64,000 bases of DNA from Flavobacterium johnsoniae UW101 (GCF_000016645.1 NC_009441.1:2108001-2172000); one strand, 5' to 3'; numbered from the stretch's first letter, positions 43,299 to 52,811 are shown. A program made the numbers and translations. Notes: generated by a model from the letters alone, not told the origin.

Positions 43299-44393
43299 TT
43301 AAAAATTAGTGTTTACTTTTTTAGAACGTTCTGCTATAAATGAGATAAGCCATGTTACTTGTCCTTCTTTTACAAAGTATATTTTCTTTGTATCTAAGTT
43401 TGGCATAGCTTCCAGACAAGAAACAAGAATATTGTTTGCAGAGATTAAGTATTTCTGTTCGTAAGTGCTTAAAACTCTTGCTGCTTCTGAATTGGTTTTT
43501 GCAAGAGCAGTAAACTTACCAAAATTATTTTTTAGAATTGCATCATAATCAATAACGTCTTGCAGAGTTAAAGCAATATAATGTTCTTTTACGTTTTCAT
43601 TGTAGTACAAAGTAGAAAATGCCCAAACAGCACCACCTGACAAATACATTTTATCTTTTTTGAATAAAAGAGGATTTTTGTCAAATAAGTCTTTTACTTT
43701 TTTACGAAGAACAGAGTTAAAGTCAAAAGATTTTTCCTGATAAGCAGACATATCGTTTGCCTGAGATGGATTTACAACTGTTTTTTGTACAGCATCTGTA
43801 AGTGTCATTGTTCCAAAATCCAGTTCAAGAGGAATAAACTCTAATTTGTTGTCTTTAAGTTCATCGATATAACCGCCTTTTGTAGTTTGAGCACCAATAT
43901 CAAGAAGGAAAGCATTAGCGTAATCAACCGGAGGAATAGCACCTTTTACAAGTGTTTTTGCTTCTTCGTTAACATCTAGAACTTCAAGTTGTTTGTTTGT
44001 AAGAGAAGCGATTTTGTTTTTTAAAACATCAATATTACGAGCAGATTGAAAAACCGGAGCTGCAACGATAAAGATGTTTTCTTCAAGAATTTTATATTCA
44101 GATCTTATTTTTTTTAATTGATCGCTGACAATAACGCTTGCTCTGTTTATATCTTCCTGAGGAAGTGCGTTTGATGCAGCAATATGATCAGCAAAAGGAA
44201 TTCTTTCTGTCCAGAAAGAAAGGATTTTATAGTCAGCTTTTTTGATATTGTTTACATCAATAACTGAAACTTTTATAGCTCTTCTTCCAATTTCAATTCC
44301 AGCATAAATACTTTTTTGAGAAAATACATTAATGGAAAAAAATAAATTTAAAAGAATAAAGAATAGAATCTGGGGGTTTTGTCTTTTAAGCAT
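43299..44393 (-). CDS. Secreted Ppx/GppA-like ASKHA-fold protein
   Basis: 364 residues. Signal peptide MLKRQNPQILFFILLNLFFSINVFS, cleavage near FSQ. The mature protein shows the sugar kinase/actin-fold pattern of exopolyphosphatases: YAGIEIGRRAIKVSVIDV (phosphate-1), VLDVNEEAKTLVKGA (the region of the catalytic Glu), AFLLDIGAQTTKGGYID (phosphate-2, a DIGxxT variant of DIGGGS) and PLELDFGTMTLTDAV (equivalent to the PLGAVRLTE stretch). Export of such a fold is unusual, since Ppx/GppA enzymes are cytoplasmic. It may act on periplasmic polyphosphate or be a non-enzymatic binder. I give no symbol. Confidence 0.8.
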   Translation of the reverse strand: MLKRQNPQILFFILLNLFFSINVFSQKSIYAGIEIGRRAIKVSVIDVNNIKKADYKILSFWTERIPFADHIAASNALPQEDINRASVIVSDQLKKIRSEYKILEENIFIVAAPVFQSARNIDVLKNKIASLTNKQLEVLDVNEEAKTLVKGAIPPVDYANAFLLDIGAQTTKGGYIDELKDNKLEFIPLELDFGTMTLTDAVQKTVVNPSQANDMSAYQEKSFDFNSVLRKKVKDLFDKNPLLFKKDKMYLSGGAVWAFSTLYYNENVKEHYIALTLQDVIDYDAILKNNFGKFTALAKTNSEAARVLSTYEQKYLISANNILVSCLEAMPNLDTKKIYFVKEGQVTWLISFIAERSKKVNTNF

Positions 44394-44509
44394 TGTTATT
44401 ACGATTATATTATAATTTTAAATAAATTATTGTTTTTTTATCTTAAGAACGCAAATAAAACCAATCAAATATTTATCAATTTTGAGATGTTTTTGGTTTT
44501 ATACAAAAA

Positions 44510-44533
44510 AAGCTTCAGATTTCTCTGAAGCTT
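44510..44533 (-). terminator. Terminator hairpin, AAGCTYCAGA family, copy 1
   Basis: Arms AAGCTTCAGA and TCTGAAGCTT around TTTC; follows the initiator tRNA on the minus strand. One base differs from the other four copies in the window. Confidence 0.75.
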
Positions 44534-44541
44534 AGTCTTAG

Positions 44542-44614
44542 TAGCGGGAACAGGACTCGAACCTGTGACCTTCGGGTTATGAGCCCGACGAGCTGCCTAC
44601 TGCTCTATCCCGCG
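44542..44614 (-). tRNA. Initiator tRNA-Met (CAU), copy 1
   Basis: A cloverleaf of 73 bases without encoded CCA: acceptor CGCGGGA with TCCCGCT, D stem GAGC/GCTC, anticodon stem TCGGG/CCCGA with loop CTCATAA, T stem ACAGG/CCTGT with loop TTCGAGT. The three G-C pairs at the bottom of the anticodon stem and an unpaired 1-72 position mark an initiator. Here position 1 is C and 72 is U, rather than the common C-A. Identical copy at 55375-55447. Confidence 0.95.
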
Positions 44615-44626
44615 ATGTTTCGGGTG

Positions 44627-44634
44627 CAAAGATA
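44627..44634 (-). promoter_or_regulatory. -7 box of initiator tRNA copy 1
   Basis: Minus strand TATCTTTG, 12 bases upstream of the mature 5-prime end. The same box and spacing are present at the second copy. Confidence 0.65.
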
Positions 44635-44741
44635 CACACTAAATACTGTTATCCAAAGAAATTAGTGAAATATTTTTATTTAAGTTTGTTTTTGTTGTAA
44701 TGATTTGGTTTGTAGTTGGTTACTTTTTGTTCTTGACGAAA

Positions 44742-45266
44742 CTAGACTTGATAATCAAGTAATTCTTTGTAAGGATTGTTTTTTAAACCTAATAATTTTC
44801 CAAAAGCAGGCTCGGTTTTGTAACCGTTTTGTTTAAGTTTTATAATTTCTAATCGAAAGTTTTCGTCTTTCGATTGCAGGATTTTGTGCTCAATAACCAT
44901 GTGTTTATAACCATTTTGATTTTGAGTTGGAACGTTCTGCCCAAAAATTTCGATTTCAAACTCTTCTATTTTAAAGTTTGCAATTACAGATTCGTGTTCG
45001 TCGATATTGGCTTCCCAAATTTTAAAATCGGTTTTGTTTTCAAATGCAGAAGTGATTTTAGTAATAAAATCAGTTTTGTTTTCCCAATAACAAATAATAT
45101 CAAGATCGCTGTTTTCAATATCAATATTTATTGGAATTGTGCCAGCCAGAATTGGATCAAATTCAGCCAGGATTTCTAAAACCTTATTTTCTGTCAGGGT
45201 TTTATACGCTTGAATTTGTCTGGGATTTCCGTTTTTTAAATATTCTATATTGGTAAAATCAATCAT
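44742..45266 (-). CDS. DUF4269 protein
   Basis: 174 residues. The central segment LAGTIPINIDIENSDLDIICYW resembles a minimal nucleotidyltransferase loop (G-T followed by a DxD), followed by the conserved HKILQSKDENFRLEIIKLKQNGYKTEPAFGKLLGL. This is the pattern of DUF4269, proteins of unknown function with a probable NTase-like fold. No operon partner with a clear role; the 97-codon gene and a glycosyltransferase lie upstream on the same strand. Confidence 0.82.
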   Translation of the reverse strand: MIDFTNIEYLKNGNPRQIQAYKTLTENKVLEILAEFDPILAGTIPINIDIENSDLDIICYWENKTDFITKITSAFENKTDFKIWEANIDEHESVIANFKIEEFEIEIFGQNVPTQNQNGYKHMVIEHKILQSKDENFRLEIIKLKQNGYKTEPAFGKLLGLKNNPYKELLDYQV

Positions 45267-45310
45267 TAATAGGTATAATTTTATTTGATATTTTTAGAGC
45301 TAATAAATAT

Positions 45311-45604
45311 TCAATCTCCAAAAGCAATAATCCCACTATTGGTATTGTCAATGATTTCAATTATCTTAAATAATTGTTTTACATCAGTATCGTTTTGTTG
45401 TTTATGGGCTGTATTATTTTGGCAAATTTGCTTTATTTGTTCACTCTTCCATCTAAAGTCTGAGTTATACTCATAATGATTTTCAATAATTCCCTTAGTT
45501 TTTAAATTTTTAAATGTTTTACTGCCAAGTTGTCCAATAAATTCAAGCTTTGTTGGTGAATCGGGAGTAATTTGGTCGTCTTTTATGAGATAAAAATCTA
45601 ACAT
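45311..45604 (-). CDS. Hypothetical protein, 97 aa
   Basis: Small soluble protein (MLDFYLIKDDQITPDSPTKL) with a predicted mixed fold and the segment IGQLGSKTFKNLKTKGIIE. No signal peptide or known family. Placed between the GT39-like gene (7 bases after its end) and the DUF4269 gene, in the same orientation, so probably co-transcribed with the first. Function unknown. Confidence 0.6.
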   Translation of the reverse strand: MLDFYLIKDDQITPDSPTKLEFIGQLGSKTFKNLKTKGIIENHYEYNSDFRWKSEQIKQICQNNTAHKQQNDTDVKQLFKIIEIIDNTNSGIIAFGD

Positions 45605-45611
45605 TATTTAG

Positions 45612-47123
45612 TTATTCTTTGATGTAATTTTTTTCTTCGTCAATTTCCTGTTGAAGTCTTTTATTGATATTGACTTTGGCATTGGTAAAAACAAAAACGG
45701 TTGTTCCGTATTCTCTGGCATATTTATTTGTGATTTTGCCCGCTATAAAAGCCGACTGAAAAAACGGACTTGTTTCTTTAAATTCATTGCTATTTTCCTC
45801 AAAGGTTTTAACCCGAATTAAGTTTTTGTAATACACATTCAAATTGAACCAGTTTACATAATCGGCATTAAAAGAAACGGCTTTAATTCCTTTTTTGGTA
45901 TAAAAATTAATGGCGCCTGCTTGTCCGTAATTGTCACAAAGCACCAACGTGTTTTCTGATTTTGGAAACAGAGCATAAACCGAATCTGTTTTTCGGGCCA
46001 GTTCTTTCCAGCCCAGCATATCGGCAAAATCCTGAGATAAGTTGTGTTCTTTTCCGTCTTCCCAACGATGTGTCTGCTTTTTGGCGACTAATTTTTCGGG
46101 ACTTCTATTTGGGAAAGCCAAGTAATACATCGGAACAAAAAATAATAACGGAAGTGCAATAAAAACAGGTTTTAAATAGCGTTTCCATCCCGAGTTTAAA
46201 ATATCTGCAAGAAAAACAGAACCCAAAGCAATGTATATAGGATACAAACCAATAGCATAATAGGCTTTGGCTTTAAAATATAAGAATACAATTATTGTAA
46301 AAATTATCGAAGCAAAAAGAAACTTAAATTTTTCAAAAGGTTTGTAAAATAACAAAGCATAAAATGAAGCAAGGATTACAAAAAATGAACCTATAAAAAA
46401 CAAAAGCTGTTCTTTTAAAAAATCGGCACGATTGACATTTACCAATTGTGTTTCAGACAATTCTTTCATGTGATGCACGATGGGGAATTGATTGTTATAC
46501 TGCCATAATAAATTGGGTAAAATTAGAATCAATCCTAAAAATAAAGCGAAGTATAGTTTTTTTTCAGCCAGTATTTTTCTTTGTTTAGAAAGAATAAGTG
46601 CCGGTAAAAGCCCAATAAGGAGAAAAAGGATATTGTATTTATTTAGAAATCCAAAAGCAAAAACAACGGCTCCAATATAAAGCCATTTTGGTTTTTCGGA
46701 AATAATATATTGTATCAAAATATAATAAAATGCCGTCCAGCACAAAACATCAAATGAGTTGGGCTGATAGAGCATGTTGATTCTTAAAAGTGATGAAAAT
46801 ACGATGCACATTGCACCTAAAACCAAAGCGTAAAGATTTCCTTTTAAAAGCTCAATAGTTTTCCAGATAATTATAAGTGTCAAAACACCAAAAAGGGCAG
46901 GGAAGAACTTAACCCAGAAAACAGAATTTCCAAGCAGTAAAATAAGATACGAAAACCATGAAGTAACAGGCGGAACAGATAAATAACCCCAAGCGAGATG
47001 ATGCGCCTGATCGAGATGTAAATACTCATCACGCTGCAAATCATATTCGGGACTTATTAAAACATATTGAAGGACAAATTTTAGAATAATAAACCCAATT
47101 AAGATTAGTGTTTTTTTGTTCAT
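45612..47123 (-). CDS. GT39/ArnT-like membrane glycosyltransferase
   Basis: 503 residues with about ten membrane helices; the first periplasmic loop contains the PMT/ArnT acidic motif in EYDLQRDEYLHLDQAHHLAWG, where Asp/Glu bind the lipid-linked donor, followed by VPPVTSWFSYL. The C-terminal part has a soluble domain (SENTLVLCDNYGQAGAINFY). The family transfers sugars from polyprenyl phosphate donors to lipid or protein acceptors outside the inner membrane. Acceptor unknown; protein O-mannosylation-like activity is common in Bacteroidota but not demonstrated here. Confidence 0.88.
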   Translation of the reverse strand: MNKKTLILIGFIILKFVLQYVLISPEYDLQRDEYLHLDQAHHLAWGYLSVPPVTSWFSYLILLLGNSVFWVKFFPALFGVLTLIIIWKTIELLKGNLYALVLGAMCIVFSSLLRINMLYQPNSFDVLCWTAFYYILIQYIISEKPKWLYIGAVVFAFGFLNKYNILFLLIGLLPALILSKQRKILAEKKLYFALFLGLILILPNLLWQYNNQFPIVHHMKELSETQLVNVNRADFLKEQLLFFIGSFFVILASFYALLFYKPFEKFKFLFASIIFTIIVFLYFKAKAYYAIGLYPIYIALGSVFLADILNSGWKRYLKPVFIALPLLFFVPMYYLAFPNRSPEKLVAKKQTHRWEDGKEHNLSQDFADMLGWKELARKTDSVYALFPKSENTLVLCDNYGQAGAINFYTKKGIKAVSFNADYVNWFNLNVYYKNLIRVKTFEENSNEFKETSPFFQSAFIAGKITNKYAREYGTTVFVFTNAKVNINKRLQQEIDEEKNYIKE

Positions 47124-47215
47124 GGAGCTTTTGGTTTAGTAAATGGTTTTGTATAACGAATATAGGGTTTATTTTAATTTGAAAAATGCTTACGGGTTAT
47201 CGTTAGAAAATAAAA

Positions 47216-47239
47216 AAGCTCCAGATTTCTCTGAAGCTT
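47216..47239 (-). terminator. Terminator hairpin, AAGCTCCAGA family, copy 2
   Basis: Arms AAGCTCCAGA and TCTGAAGCTT, one mismatch, T-rich flanks. It lies 24 bases past the stop of the DUF4494 gene. Confidence 0.75.
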
Positions 47240-47263
47240 ATTTTTTTGGATTTTTAAGAAAAT

Positions 47264-47812
47264 TTATTCTTCTTCTGCGGTTTCAAATTCCATGTGGTCT
47301 ACTATTTCTGCATCTGGTTTTGCAGGTTTAGAAGCTTTTAGTGCATTGAATCTTTCGAGCATTTCAGTTTCTTCTTCTTCACCGCTGAAATACGGGAAAA
47401 CGTCCATAATTGGCGATTCTGAAATGGCAGGAATAGAATATTCTCCCATTGTGTTTTTCATTACATGAATCGTGTTGTCGTAAGCTTCTCTAACATCATT
47501 TGCCTGAACCAGCATGTACATGTTTGATTTTCTTTCTTTACCGCTTTCTTCATCATAAGCAATTAAAGAAACTTTTGATTTAAACCAGCGATCGGCATTT
47601 TCAAACGGATGTATTTCGGCATAATTAGCCACTTTTATATTTGTGATTTTAAATTCTTCACTAATATAAGCTGCCATTTCTTCATTAATTCTTTTTTCGG
47701 CTTCAGTATAAGATACAGCATCTACCAAATAAGGTTCTGTTAAAACTTTTTGGCCTCCAGTTTCATCTGTTTTTCTATATTTTACTTTGCATTCGTACCA
47801 AATTGCGCTCAT
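47264..47812 (-). CDS. DUF4494 protein
   Basis: 182 residues with the family start MSAIWYECKVKYRKTDETG and EPYLVDAVSYTEAEKRINEEM, then KVSLIAYDEESGKERKSNMYMLVQANDVREAYDN. DUF4494 is confined to Bacteroidota and its function is unknown. No signal peptide; the C-terminus is acidic. Single gene with -7 box upstream and a terminator downstream. Confidence 0.9.
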   Translation of the reverse strand: MSAIWYECKVKYRKTDETGGQKVLTEPYLVDAVSYTEAEKRINEEMAAYISEEFKITNIKVANYAEIHPFENADRWFKSKVSLIAYDEESGKERKSNMYMLVQANDVREAYDNTIHVMKNTMGEYSIPAISESPIMDVFPYFSGEEEETEMLERFNALKASKPAKPDAEIVDHMEFETAEEE

Positions 47813-47834
47813 CTTTTCTATTTTTTAAGGATGC

Positions 47835-47842
47835 CAAAGATA
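47835..47842 (-). promoter_or_regulatory. -7 box of the DUF4494 gene
   Basis: Minus strand TATCTTTG, 22 bases upstream of the ATG at 47812. Confidence 0.5.
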
Positions 47843-47948
47843 GATTTTACAGCAAAATAAATCCCGAAAATCACCAAATAGATATTCACAATTTGTGCAT
47901 GTTTTTGGTAAAGTGCTGACTGTTTTTGGATTAGGGAATGGTTAAAAA

Positions 47949-47973
47949 AAAGCCTCAGAAAAACTGAGGCTTT
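47949..47973 (-). terminator. Terminator of the cobalamin-uptake operon
   Basis: Arms AAAGCCTCAG and CTGAGGCTTT with T residues on the minus strand, 25 bases past the last stop. Confidence 0.8.
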
Positions 47974-47998
47974 AATTTCCAAAAACATGATTTCTAAA

Positions 47999-49558
47999 TT
48001 ATGGTAGATTTAGATCTTTAAATCCTGAAACTTCGGTTGAGACTTCTCCTAACCATCCGCCTTCAGCGCGATTTGAATTGTAAACTTTGATAAAGTCAAT
48101 TCCTTTTAGTTTTACCGATTCGCCTTTTGCATTTACTGCCCAGCTGATATCGATATATCCTCTTGCATCTGTATTAGCCCAGTTGTCTGTATAACCCCAT
48201 TCGTAAGCAGGATTTGCCCAGTTTGTTCCTGTTCCTGATTTGTCGTAAATATTAGATTTTAGGAAAGTTCCTTTTAAAGTAACTGTATTTCCTTTCCATA
48301 AAGGATAGAAAGACTGTCTGTGAAATTGATTTTTTGCAAGATATCCGGTTTGTCCCTGATTATCTGTCCAGCGAATGTAGTTTGGTTCGTTTGCATTCGC
48401 AGGTTCAGTTTCTGGTTTGTAGTAGGTAATCTCGTAGTTTTTAATTGTAGTTGGTTTGTTGTGTTCAGAACCTGCAATTTCAAACCACTCGTCGTCAGCA
48501 ATTCCATTTCCGTTTGCATCATAAGACACCATTACAATTCCTGGCTCAGACCAATCTGTAAAAGCATTTCCAAGAACTACAAAATCGGCTCCGTCTTTAT
48601 TAATAATAGTATGGTCAAAACCAAATTGTACATAGCCTCCAAATCCTCCTAAACTTACCATGCTTCCGGTAGTTAAGGCTGTTTCTGCTTTTGCACGCAT
48701 TGTTTCATCCGTATCTGCAGCAGTTGCAGCAGGCAGTGTATTGATAAATTGCCCTGGAGCCGGGAAGAAATCAAAAACACGTGTAATTCTGTTTAAATAT
48801 GTTTTTTCGGCAACAGTTAAAGTGAAATTTTTAGAACTTTCGCCTACACCGTTTTTAGCTCTAAACTCAACATTATAAGTTCCTGCATTAGCAAAAACAT
48901 AAAACAAATCAATAGTTGAGGCTACTTCCTGATCGTTTACAAGCCATTTGTATGTGGCGCCAGAAGCATTTGCTGTTTTTGCTTCAACTTTAAACCACTG
49001 CATTTTATCAACAGTAAAACCTCCTGCTGGATTTGGTAAAGTAATTTCTGGAGCGCTTGCATTAATGCTGATGGTGCGTCCGTCTGCAAAAGTAAAAGTC
49101 ATGATTCCGTTTGCCAATGAAACCGAAATGATTTCAGCAGCATCTTTTCCTTTTTGCCCAGATGCCGAAACACCCGTATCAGTTCCGTCGATAATCCAGT
49201 TTCCGTTAGATCCAATAGTAATTTTTACTGCTTCACCTTTATCTCCGTTTTGTCCTTTAGCAGATGTTCCGGTATCAACACCGTCGATCCACCAGTTTCC
49301 GTTTTCTCCAATTTTTATGAAAGATGAAGTGTTGCGAACCGTTAGTTTTGATCCGTCACTCATTGTAATAACATAGCTTCCGTCTTTAGTTTCATAACTT
49401 ACAACGTACAATCTTTTATTAAGAACATCAAGCAGGTTTTCATATTGTGCCATTCTGTTTTTTAAGTCATTGACGTCGTTTTTAAGATCGTTAATATCGT
49501 CTTTGTAACATCCTGAAAGAAGCAGGATAACCGACAATGCTAGTAGAATTTTCTTCAT
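47999..49558 (-). CDS. Surface lipoprotein with coiled-coil, PKD domain and C-terminal unknown domain (B12 operon)
   Basis: 519 residues with lipobox LLLSGCYKDD (Cys17) and a short coiled coil (DINDLKNDVNDLKNRMAQYE). Two near-repeats follow, of the form IGxNGNWxIDGxDTGxSAxGQxG, as in DUF4988-type proteins. A PKD-like domain spans about 175-250 (YKWLVNDQEV, FANAGTYNVEFRAKNGVGE). The C-terminal 260 residues (ITRVFDFFPAPGQFINTLP ... DWSEPGIVMVSYDANGNG ... SVKLKGIDFIKVYNSNRAEGGWLGE) look like a compact beta-rich domain that I recognise only as recurrent in Bacteroidota surface proteins. It is the third gene behind the cobalamin riboswitch, so it may be a B12-binding surface protein comparable to BtuH. 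Confidence 0.75.
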   Translation of the reverse strand: MKKILLALSVILLLSGCYKDDINDLKNDVNDLKNRMAQYENLLDVLNKRLYVVSYETKDGSYVITMSDGSKLTVRNTSSFIKIGENGNWWIDGVDTGTSAKGQNGDKGEAVKITIGSNGNWIIDGTDTGVSASGQKGKDAAEIISVSLANGIMTFTFADGRTISINASAPEITLPNPAGGFTVDKMQWFKVEAKTANASGATYKWLVNDQEVASTIDLFYVFANAGTYNVEFRAKNGVGESSKNFTLTVAEKTYLNRITRVFDFFPAPGQFINTLPAATAADTDETMRAKAETALTTGSMVSLGGFGGYVQFGFDHTIINKDGADFVVLGNAFTDWSEPGIVMVSYDANGNGIADDEWFEIAGSEHNKPTTIKNYEITYYKPETEPANANEPNYIRWTDNQGQTGYLAKNQFHRQSFYPLWKGNTVTLKGTFLKSNIYDKSGTGTNWANPAYEWGYTDNWANTDARGYIDISWAVNAKGESVKLKGIDFIKVYNSNRAEGGWLGEVSTEVSGFKDLNLP

Positions 49559-49574
49559 TTTTAAAAATTTAAGG

Positions 49575-50732
49575 TTATGGATTAATTATGGTTTTTTTGG
49601 TTTTAAAAGCAAAATGAGCCGGAATGTCGCCTGTGGTAACAGTAAACTTTGTATTTCCGTTTTTGTCAATGCAGTATAATTTTCCGGGCGAAACATAATC
49701 TCCTGCATCAGTTACATAAACGTTTAAAGAAACCGGATCTACCGCAATTCCGTAAGGCATTACAATTTCGTCGCTTACCGCTTTTGGCAGATAACTTTCA
49801 GAAAGAAGGGTTTCGGTTTTTACATTAATCATCGAATAATTAATGGCCCAGTCACCGGTTGCATAACTGAATTCAGAGCCTATAATGTAGGCCTTCTCTC
49901 CGGCAATTGTGATATTTGAACAGGCAATATCAAAGGTTTTTTTGATGTTGTCTGTTTTGGTGTCAATTACAAATAATTTAGGGCGAATGTTGAAATAATC
50001 ACCGCGTGAGCTTACATACAAATCTCCGTCTTCATCGGCTTCAATTCTGTGAAGATTTATGGCAACTTCAATATCTTTTATTTTGGTAAAAGTGCTTAGG
50101 TCAATTACAGAAACGGTTTTTTCATAATCAGGCGGACTATATCCTCCTGAATTGGCAACATAAAGTTTATTGCCAACAATTGCCATTTCTTCAGGCTGGC
50201 GACCTACTTTTACAGTTCTTGTAATGGCAAGAGAAGTGGTGTCGATTTCGGCAACGAAACCATTTGGGGAATTCTCACCCAATTGTACTTCACCGTCGTA
50301 AGCGCTTAAATAAGCTTTTCCGTTGGCAAAAGTTATGTAACGGCAGTTTTTGGCATCAATTACTTTAAGACGTTTTGCAGTAACCACATCCATAACTTCA
50401 ACCTTGTTTGAGTTGTTAATTACCGTATAAAGCTTAGAACCGTAAATACCAATGTCGTTCCCCACATCTCCTAATCCCAAAGTTGCATCAGGATTTGCCT
50501 GTCCGTACACGTTGCGTTTGTAAGTTCCTGTTTCGTAGTCGTAATAATCTAACGAAGCTTTGTTCATGTTCATGTTTCCTTCGTTAAGAAGGTAAAAACC
50601 TTGTACTGTTGTAACAGTTTCCGGAGGTAAAACCACCACTTCTTCAGGAATAATGGGATCTTCTTCCTGACATCCCTGAAAGGCAATCGCTGCGAATACG
50701 AGTAAAAGCCAAAATTTGAAATTTGTTTTCAT
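49575..50732 (-). CDS. BtuG-like beta-propeller surface lipoprotein
   Basis: 385 residues with lipobox AIAFQGCQEED (Cys21), then a seven-bladed-propeller-like repeat pattern of the YncE/DUF5074 kind: GSKLYTVINNSNKVEVMD, NGKAYLSAYDGEV, GNKLYVANSGGY, DLYVSSRGDYF, PYGIAVDPVSLNVYVTDAGDY. In Bacteroides, BtuG is exactly such a propeller lipoprotein; it captures cobalamin with extreme affinity and hands it to BtuB. Its position directly behind a BtuB-type receptor and a cobalamin riboswitch makes this role likely. I assign the role, not the symbol, because binding residues cannot be checked by eye. Confidence 0.8.
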   Translation of the reverse strand: MKTNFKFWLLLVFAAIAFQGCQEEDPIIPEEVVVLPPETVTTVQGFYLLNEGNMNMNKASLDYYDYETGTYKRNVYGQANPDATLGLGDVGNDIGIYGSKLYTVINNSNKVEVMDVVTAKRLKVIDAKNCRYITFANGKAYLSAYDGEVQLGENSPNGFVAEIDTTSLAITRTVKVGRQPEEMAIVGNKLYVANSGGYSPPDYEKTVSVIDLSTFTKIKDIEVAINLHRIEADEDGDLYVSSRGDYFNIRPKLFVIDTKTDNIKKTFDIACSNITIAGEKAYIIGSEFSYATGDWAINYSMINVKTETLLSESYLPKAVSDEIVMPYGIAVDPVSLNVYVTDAGDYVSPGKLYCIDKNGNTKFTVTTGDIPAHFAFKTKKTIINP

Positions 50733-50765
50733 TATTGAGATTTTAATTGTTGATGCTGTTTTGGT

Positions 50766-52811
50766 TTAAAGATTTATAGACATACTTAATCGGTAATTTC
50801 TTCCCGGCATTGGGAAATTGAGTACGACATCATAATATTGATTGAATAAATTGTTGACCTCACCGCTTATTTTTACAGGAAGTTTTTCAATTTTTCCGTT
50901 CCAGATAAGCGCCATGTCGCTCGTGTACCAAGGTTTTACATAATTGACAGGAATATTGGCTTTCTGGCTGTATCTTTCGCCTGTATAAATAAAACTGTAG
51001 TTTAAATTCCAGTTTTTCCAGTTAATAGAAGAAGTTAAAGTACCGCTGTTTCTAGGCGTGTAAGGAATTTGATCGCCATAAGTAGTGCCTTTTGGCGTAA
51101 TATCGATTGCCTGCTGATAGGTATAACTAAGGCCTAAGTCTAAAAATATTTGTTCAGGAAATTTAAAAACCAAATTGGTATTGATTTCTAAACCGCGAAT
51201 ATCAACTTCTCCCAAATTCATCATCGTCCATCTAAAAAGATTAGAAGACGGCATTGCCACAATTTTGTCTTTTACGCGGTTGTAATAAACATCTGCCTGA
51301 AATGAAGCCGATTGTAAAAACTTTTTAGGTTCGATAAGATAAGTGGTTCCAAAATCATATTGAGTTGTAAATTCCGGGCGCAAAAAGCTGTTTCCGATAA
51401 AAGTGTAATACAAATCATTAAAAGTCGGCATTCGGAAAGATTCTTTATAAAATGCTCTGATTCTAAAATTCTTTACATCAAATGGCTGAAAAGAAGCTGA
51501 TACAACCGGACAAAAAACATGCTGGCTGTCTCCCTGCTGGTAATATTTGACTTGTTCATCAATATAAGCGCCCAGTAAATTTGCCTGAATATCCAGACGT
51601 TTCCAATGCATTTCGCTCGAAAGTGCTCCTAAATAAGAATATCGGGTAGGATAGGGGAAATGGTATAAATTAGCATCGAGTGTATTTATAGAAAGATCGG
51701 CAGCGAAAGACATTTTCCACCAGTCTTTTATGTTGTAGAGATTAACAATCGAAGCGTAAAATTCGTTTTGGTAATATTTATTGTCTAATGCCCCTTCAAG
51801 AGTTTTATAATCCGGGTCGATGTAACGGCTGTAATCACGGCTGAATTTTACATTTGCCAGCATTTCGTGTTTTTCGAAAAAAGAATTTTGTACCGAAGCA
51901 TGAATAAAGAAATTCCGATCCCATTGACGCTGTACATATTCGTACCGATTGGCTAAAATAGCGCCAGGAAGACCTCTTTCAGAATCGTAATAATAGGCTT
52001 TAAGATTGGCTTGTCCGTTTGTTCCAAACTTTGTATTTAGGTTTAATTCAGCGCGAAGAGCGGTTATATCTCCATTTTGACGAACGGCTGTTGTGTCATA
52101 GCCGTCTTTTTTCTGATACCTGTATTTGTACTTTCCATCGGCTTTCGTCCACTCGATATTTGATGAAAGAGCTGTTTTAGAAGTTATTTTTTGCTGATAA
52201 AGAACAGAAGGATTCACCAGTCCGAAAGATCCGGTTTTAAAAGAAGCTCTGACATTTGCATTTTTACCCGATTCAAAAACGGGAACTTTCGATTTTAGGA
52301 ATAAAGTATTAGAAGAGAAAAACCCGCGTGCCGGCTGAAAAATAGTAGACTTTTGACCATTATAAAGTTCGATGGCTTCAATATTATCAAGCGAATATTT
52401 TCCTAAATCAACCTGTCCGTTTTGAGCATTTCCAACCGTCATTCCATCGTAAAAAACTGCTGTGTGAGCGCTTCCTAAACTGCGGACGTTAATGGTTTTT
52501 AAACCGCCAATTCCGCCGTAATCTTTTAACTGTACGCCTGAAAAATAACGAACCGCATCGGCAATAGAAAGACTGTTAAGGTTTTCGAGCTGTTTGCCAG
52601 ATAAAATCTGGACAGGCATAGGCGACTCTATCCTGAACTCGCGTTTGCTTGCGGTTAGAATAACTTCGTTTAACGGAAGCGGTTTTAAAGAATCAACTTC
52701 TTTAGATTTGGGATGGTTTTGTGCCAAAATTGGATTTGAGAACAAAATCCAAAGCAAAAAACAAAATCCACAATGTATTAGGCTTAACGGCCTTTGTTTA
52801 CATACGTGCAT
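50766..52811 (-). CDS. btuB: TonB-dependent outer-membrane receptor, BtuB-type (cobalamin)
   Basis: 681 residues from the ATG at 52811 (MHVCKQRPLSL); an upstream TTG at 52835 is less likely. Signal peptide ends near ILAQ-N. The plug domain is readable: NEVILTASKREF (TonB-box region), ESPMPVQILSGKQLENL, DYGGIGGLKTINVRSLGSAHTAVFYDG and QVDLGKYSLDNIEAIELYNG. The barrel ends in NFPMPGRNYRLSMSINL. The cobalamin riboswitch directly upstream and the BtuG-like gene downstream support vitamin B12 as the cargo. It is the first gene of the operon. Confidence 0.9.
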   Translation of the reverse strand: MHVCKQRPLSLIHCGFCFLLWILFSNPILAQNHPKSKEVDSLKPLPLNEVILTASKREFRIESPMPVQILSGKQLENLNSLSIADAVRYFSGVQLKDYGGIGGLKTINVRSLGSAHTAVFYDGMTVGNAQNGQVDLGKYSLDNIEAIELYNGQKSTIFQPARGFFSSNTLFLKSKVPVFESGKNANVRASFKTGSFGLVNPSVLYQQKITSKTALSSNIEWTKADGKYKYRYQKKDGYDTTAVRQNGDITALRAELNLNTKFGTNGQANLKAYYYDSERGLPGAILANRYEYVQRQWDRNFFIHASVQNSFFEKHEMLANVKFSRDYSRYIDPDYKTLEGALDNKYYQNEFYASIVNLYNIKDWWKMSFAADLSINTLDANLYHFPYPTRYSYLGALSSEMHWKRLDIQANLLGAYIDEQVKYYQQGDSQHVFCPVVSASFQPFDVKNFRIRAFYKESFRMPTFNDLYYTFIGNSFLRPEFTTQYDFGTTYLIEPKKFLQSASFQADVYYNRVKDKIVAMPSSNLFRWTMMNLGEVDIRGLEINTNLVFKFPEQIFLDLGLSYTYQQAIDITPKGTTYGDQIPYTPRNSGTLTSSINWKNWNLNYSFIYTGERYSQKANIPVNYVKPWYTSDMALIWNGKIEKLPVKISGEVNNLFNQYYDVVLNFPMPGRNYRLSMSINL

